A stretch of 7,562 nucleotides of DNA, taken from assembly GCA_030042955.1 (NCBI GenBank), contig JASHYQ010000282.1:1-7562 (forward strand). The letters are read 5' to 3'. The notes beneath the pieces are model-generated. The model was not told where the DNA came from. It did not search any database and was given only the letters and a program-made list of their open reading frames with translations. Positions 5,012 through 7,562 of the stretch are shown piece by piece; position 1 is the stretch's first letter, and every line of letters starts with the position of its first letter. This DNA comes from Thermoplasmata archaeon. Lineage in GTDB: Archaea > Thermoplasmatota > Thermoplasmata > Lutacidiplasmatales > UBA184. A program made the translations under genes and the position numbers.

Positions 5012-5719
5012 ATGCGGAGTCTTCCGCGCGAGTTCATCATTGGGCCAGAGTTGTGGCGCGCCAGGACCTTCTTCATTCTTGCTCTCCTGTTTATCGGCGC
5101 CACCTGCTTCATAGTCGCAGAGATCTTGTCCAATCATGGATGGCACTCTCCGTGGTCTCCCGGGTTGTTCATTGTTCCAGGTCTTGCAGCTGTGCTTACT
5201 GGCGCTTGTGCGATTTACGCGATAGAATCGTCCATTGCCGAAGGAAGGTCACGCAAGATGACTTGGACTATGGAGGGTGTTACCCAGATGGTCATCAAAT
5301 CAGAGTCAGTGGCACGTCAACTGGAGACAACAGAATCGACCCGACTCCACGATCTGCCCAAAAATCGAGGGCGTACCGAATCGTACCCGTGGACAAAATT
5401 GGTACTGCGTGCGACCTATTCCTTGCGCCCTCGTCTCGCGAGCGAAGTGTTCGTGAGCCTCCGACGCAAGGGGGATAACGTTCGTATGCCGCCTCTAGAG
5501 CTGTACGTGCTTGGTACACGGCTTCCCACGGACGAGTTTGTGATATGGGCCGAGCGCGCCCTACAGGGCGGTGCCTGGGTCGAACTTTCAGATACTGACA
5601 GGAAGCCCCCATCCCTCGACAAACTGCAGTCGACTAGAGTCTCTGTTCTCCGGGGCAACGTGATAAGGGTTGCTGAAAGGCTAGAAGCGCAAGAGCTGTG
5701 GAGCCTACTCGATCGGTAG
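5012..5719 (+). CDS. Two-TM membrane protein with a large cytosolic domain
   Basis: From ATG 5012 the product has 235 residues. Two TM helices lie at about residues 19-40 (TFFILALLFIGATCFIVAEI) and 51-72 (GLFIVPGLAAVLTGACAIYA). A mixed alpha/beta cytosolic domain of about 155 residues follows, with TMEGVTQMVIKSE, YPWTKLVLRATYSLRPRLAS and EVFVSLRRKG. It ends in an amphipathic segment (VIRVAERLEAQELWSLLDR). The general plan (helix pair, then a beta-rich domain with a central W-containing strand) parallels the minus-strand protein at 3530-4123, although the sequences are not clearly alignable by eye. Codon third positions are less GC-rich than in the methyltransferase at the right end, so this gene may be fast-evolving or recently acquired. 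Function unknown. Confidence 0.7.
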   Translation: MRSLPREFIIGPELWRARTFFILALLFIGATCFIVAEILSNHGWHSPWSPGLFIVPGLAAVLTGACAIYAIESSIAEGRSRKMTWTMEGVTQMVIKSESVARQLETTESTRLHDLPKNRGRTESYPWTKLVLRATYSLRPRLASEVFVSLRRKGDNVRMPPLELYVLGTRLPTDEFVIWAERALQGGAWVELSDTDRKPPSLDKLQSTRVSVLRGNVIRVAERLEAQELWSLLDR

Positions 5720-5767
5720 AGCTTGCCCTCTCCTTCTTAGACCCAGACACAGGATTCCGACCCACCC

Positions 5768-5852
5768 CTTGCGGACCTAACCGATACCTTTCGAACGCCC
5801 AGGGCTTATGATACCGAGAGCGAAACTGATCTAGCGAATCCCTCCGCGCCCG
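5768..5852 (+). repeat. 85-bp dispersed repeat, copy 2
   Basis: Second copy of the element at 542-626, same orientation, 5.2 kb away, with 76 of 85 bases matching and transitions only. It begins 49 nt after the stop of the two-TM gene and ends about 120 nt before the start of the next plus-strand gene, so here it could lie in a promoter or leader region. After it the two loci diverge completely. The rest of the gap 5720-5973 shows only a weak TATA-like CCTATC near 5946. Confidence 0.85.
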
Positions 5853-5973
5853 CCCGACTTTGCTTGCTCCGCGGCGGCACTCCCGTCGGTCGTCGGTGCG
5901 ACCAGGTGGCGCGGCAGAACTCTACGAGCCCGAGTGGCGAGCAACCTATCCGCCTGCGGGGCGTTGTGAAATC

Positions 5974-6354
5974 ATGCACCGAGGTGTCCAAGTGGACATC
6001 GGGCTGAAGACCGGCCTCGCCAACGACGGCTTCATTGCCGAGGCCCTCGGCAACCTCGCGGCCTTTGAGCTCGCCAATCGACGGAACGAACGGCTCGAGT
6101 GGCAGGTTCTGCGTGTCGAATCGTCCGGCCATCACCACTTCCGGCTGATCGTGCGCCATCCGCAGCACGTCCTCGACTTCGGACTCGCGCACGAGCTGGA
6201 CGGAATCCTTCACGAGCTCTCCGCGGAAACCGTGGACGCTTTGCGCCAGCGATTCGGGGAGGCTCAGCAGAGCGGGTTGAAAGCGGTCTCGCTGCGTCAC
6301 GTTCGCGAGACGGTCGACTTCTGGCATGACGACTTCTGGAAGTGGATCGGTTAA
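5974..6354 (+). CDS. Hypothetical protein, 126 aa
   Basis: The frame extends upstream to a TTG at 5860, but the extra 38 residues are Arg/Pro-rich and unconvincing. ATG 5974 has a TATA-like CCTATC about 27 nt upstream, consistent with a leaderless message. Third codon positions are strongly GC-biased in this frame, supporting it over the antisense frame (5806-6420). The product is soluble: beta-like start (GVQVDIGLKTGL), a helix (GFIAEALGNLAAFELANRRN), two strands (EWQVLRVES, HHHFRLIVRHPQ), a long helix (ELDGILHELSAETVDALRQR) and an aromatic C-terminus (VDFWHDDFWKWIG). I do not recognise the family. Histidines in HHH and HP are potential ligands, but no known motif is formed. Confidence 0.6.
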   Translation: MHRGVQVDIGLKTGLANDGFIAEALGNLAAFELANRRNERLEWQVLRVESSGHHHFRLIVRHPQHVLDFGLAHELDGILHELSAETVDALRQRFGEAQQSGLKAVSLRHVRETVDFWHDDFWKWIG

Positions 6355-6364
6355 CGAACGATGT

Positions 6365-6393
6365 CCCGAGCGTCGGCCCGTCTCGGTCTCGGG
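6365..6393. terminator. Inverted repeat between convergent gene ends
   Basis: CCCGAG (6365-6370) and CTCGGG (6388-6393) form a 6-bp stem with a 17-nt loop, 10 nt after the stop of the 126-aa gene. It lies in the 105-bp gap that also receives the end of the methyltransferase gene from the other strand. GC-rich DNA makes short stems common, so this is weak. Confidence 0.25.
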
Positions 6394-6459
6394 CTTACCC
6401 GGGAGGTCGAGCGGGAGCAAGGCACCCGTTGCAAGCGCCGTGTCGCTCGCCCAGGGCCG

Positions 6460-7242
6460 CTAGGCCCGCCGCGCGATGTACACCTCCGTCCGGTACGGAA
6501 GACGAACGACCGACCGCCGCTGCGTCGCCTCCTCCTCGTCGGCGATGCGGAGGAACTCGTGAGCGACCTCCTTCTGGCGTTCGGGCCGCAGGACCGCGAC
6601 CCGACTGACGGAGAGCATGCAGTCGACGAGGGTCGCCGCGTCCATCGCTGGGTAATGAGGGAACGTACGGAGGGTCAGCCGACCGAACTGACGACGCCGG
6701 GACCGTCGGAAGGAGACCTTCCAGCGAAAGCCGGGCAAGCGCGATGCCCCCCCACCGACCTTCGTGAGGACGGCGGAGACCCGTCGGGAGAACCGGCTCG
6801 AAGTGCTCTTCTCGTCAAAGACCAGCCCGAGCCTTCCTCTTGGACGGAGGACGCGCGCGATCTCCCGGAGCGCTGGGCCCGTGCGGAACCAGTGGAACGC
6901 CTCCGCGGCCACCACGGAGTCCGCGAACCCGTCCGGCAGAGGGATCGCCTCGGCCGTGCCATCGAGGACGAGCGTCCCGGGGAGCTCTCGGGCGAAGACG
7001 CGGCGCATCCCGGCGGTCGGCTCGACCGCGACGACCGCGGCCCCCGACGGGAGGAGGGCCCGGGTGAACTTACCGGTGCCGCTCCCGAGCTCTACGACGG
7101 TGCGTCCCCGATGCAGGCCGAGCTCCCGAGCGAGGTAGCCCACAGCCGCGCGCGGGTAGTCGGGTCGGCCCCGCTCGTAGCTCTCCGCGACGTGGTCGAA
7201 CACCCGGGCCGCCCGGGGGACCCGCGGGGCCGGCCGTCTCAT
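6460..7242 (-). CDS. Class I SAM-dependent methyltransferase
   Basis: The 260-residue product has a Rossmann-type methyltransferase domain of the Methyltransf_11/25 kind. It opens with FDHVAESYERGRPDYP, typical of the UbiE-like and trans-aconitate-methyltransferase-like groups. Motif I is VVELGSGTGKFTRAL (about 49-63). The acidic residue that binds the SAM ribose is Glu74 in VAVEPTAGM. Then come DGTAEAIPLPDGFADSVVAA (94-113), which contacts the adenine side, an AFHWF aromatic motif, and the VLRPRGRLGLV strand. The C-terminal third carries a basic stretch (WKVSFRRSRRRQFGRLTLRT) and probably shapes the acceptor pocket. SAM binding is well supported; the methyl acceptor is unknown. The start at 7242 has no ribosome-binding site but a TATA-like element at 7271-7280 suggests a leaderless message. 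An upstream acetyltransferase gene shares its strand, 162 bp away. Confidence 0.9.
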   Translation of the reverse strand: MRRPAPRVPRAARVFDHVAESYERGRPDYPRAAVGYLARELGLHRGRTVVELGSGTGKFTRALLPSGAAVVAVEPTAGMRRVFARELPGTLVLDGTAEAIPLPDGFADSVVAAEAFHWFRTGPALREIARVLRPRGRLGLVFDEKSTSSRFSRRVSAVLTKVGGGASRLPGFRWKVSFRRSRRRQFGRLTLRTFPHYPAMDAATLVDCMLSVSRVAVLRPERQKEVAHEFLRIADEEEATQRRSVVRLPYRTEVYIARRA

Positions 7243-7270
7243 CTACGGAGGGCCACAAGGGTTCTGGCCG

Positions 7271-7280
7271 ATTATACTAT
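7271..7280 (-). promoter_or_regulatory. Candidate TATA box of the methyltransferase gene
   Basis: The minus strand reads ATAGTATAAT, centred about 33 nt upstream of ATG 7242. This AT-rich word stands out in GC-rich surroundings and is well placed for an archaeal promoter giving a leaderless or near-leaderless transcript. Confidence 0.5.
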
Positions 7281-7303
7281 CCGCCTTGTGCGCTGGAAAA
7301 GGA

Positions 7304-7371
7304 CCCCTTGCGAGCCTGACCGATCCCATCTCGGCCGGCGCGAAAGGGTCGGGCCGTATTGCCACAAGGGG
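7304..7371. other. Structured intergenic element carrying 24-bp motif copy D
   Basis: The 24-bp motif occupies 7304-7327. Its first seven bases CCCCTTG pair perfectly with CAAGGGG at 7365-7371. Inside, GCCTGACC (7314-7321) pairs with GGTCGGGC (7347-7354), with one G-U pair. The whole makes a 68-nt nested fold between the GNAT and methyltransferase genes, upstream of the methyltransferase TATA element. No known RNA family recognised. Confidence 0.4.
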
Positions 7372-7387
7372 GCAAGCGTGATCGCCC
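7370..7387 (-). terminator. Weak hairpin after the GNAT gene
   Basis: GGGC (7370-7373) and GCCC (7384-7387) make a short stem 18 nt beyond the GNAT stop on the minus strand, and compete with the outer stem of the 7304-7371 fold. A 3'-end role is possible but not shown. Confidence 0.2.
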
Positions 7388-7404
7388 TCTGTTGGGGGGT
7401 TTCG

Positions 7405-7562
7405 TTATGCGATGCGTCTTAGTTTGAACGGCCGAAACTCACCGCGGACCAGCCCGAAGAGGATCAAATCGCGATACCGGCCATCCACGAGAGCATGTTG
7501 GCGAGCACGTCCCTCGGTTCGGAAGCCCAATCGACCGAGCAGGCGGATCGATCGAGTGTTAT
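7405..7562 (-). CDS. GNAT acetyltransferase, C-terminal fragment (RimJ/RimL type)
   Basis: The gene runs off the right edge; only the last 51 complete codons are visible. They read NTRSIRLLGRLGFRTEGRAR, then QHALVDGRYRDLILFGLVRG and a short basic end. This is the classic C-terminal half of the Acetyltransf_3 branch of GNAT enzymes: N.rSirllerlGFr.EGr.r....dG.y.D...yglLr.E. Asn in the opening word and the GF..EG strand belong to the acetyl-CoA/acceptor fold. Relatives acetylate protein N-termini (ribosomal proteins), antibiotics or small amines. The acceptor here cannot be told from this part. Confidence in the fold is high despite the truncation. Confidence 0.9.
   Translation of the reverse strand, partial: NTRSIRLLGRLGFRTEGRARQHALVDGRYRDLILFGLVRGEFRPFKLRRIA

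Noticed and set aside
542..5852. Integrated mobile element bounded by att sites
   Set aside because: No integrase, transposase or replication gene lies between the repeats, and the repeats have diverged by about 11%; duplication or a dispersed element explains them as well.
5806..6420. 204-aa minus-strand frame
   Set aside because: Opposes the plus frame that has the GC-rich third positions and a plausible leaderless start; the product looks like an antisense translation.
6361..7422. 353-aa plus-strand frame
   Set aside because: Long only because GC-rich antisense DNA lacks stops; it covers the methyltransferase, whose motifs are unmistakable.

Overview
The window looks like archaeal DNA, most likely from a GC-rich Thermoplasmata-type lineage (Ca. 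Thermoplasmatota). This rests on protein style, not on a marker gene. It has a YVTN beta-propeller surface protein with a C-terminal membrane anchor and a basic stop-transfer tail, extracellular 'VTFTESGL...SWSVTV' domains, and promoter-like TATA elements about 25-40 nt upstream of mostly leaderless starts. No rRNA gene, convincing tRNA gene, CRISPR array, transposase or integrase is visible.

Layout. (1) 2-427 (+) is the 3' end of a large secreted/surface protein, closed by a compact hairpin with a UUCG tetraloop. (2) 428-854 is a gene-poor stretch between convergent genes. It is packed with inverted repeats, one copy of an 85-bp dispersed repeat and a tRNA-T-arm-like hairpin. (3) 855-2318 (-) is an exported, anchored seven-bladed-type YVTN propeller protein. 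(4) 2319-2654 is a divergent intergenic region carrying two near-identical 16-bp inverted repeats, one in front of each flanking gene. (5) 2655-3359 (+) is a membrane-anchored collagen-like protein with ten uninterrupted G-X-Y triplets and a beta-rich outer head. (6) 3530-4123 (-) and 5012-5719 (+) are two small membrane proteins of similar plan (two TM helices, then a cytosolic domain). Between them lie a VOC/glyoxalase-fold protein (4408-4797, +) and a possible 42-residue small gene. (7) 5720-5973 holds the second copy of the 85-bp repeat. (8) 5974-6354 (+) is an orphan 126-aa protein. (9) 6460-7242 (-) is a class I SAM methyltransferase and 7405-7562 (-) is the C-terminal end of a GNAT acetyltransferase. 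Between them is a 68-nt segment that can fold with long-range stems.

How it fits together. The left half is a cell-surface module. The propeller protein and the collagen-like protein are transcribed divergently and share a cis-element, which suggests co-regulation. The right half is ordinary small enzymes and orphan membrane proteins, mostly single-gene units. The most unusual material is non-coding: a 24-bp motif beginning CCCCTTGCG occurs about five times, always in gaps between genes and always in the same orientation. Two of those copies belong to an 85-bp repeat pair whose nine differences are all transitions. Their function is unknown.
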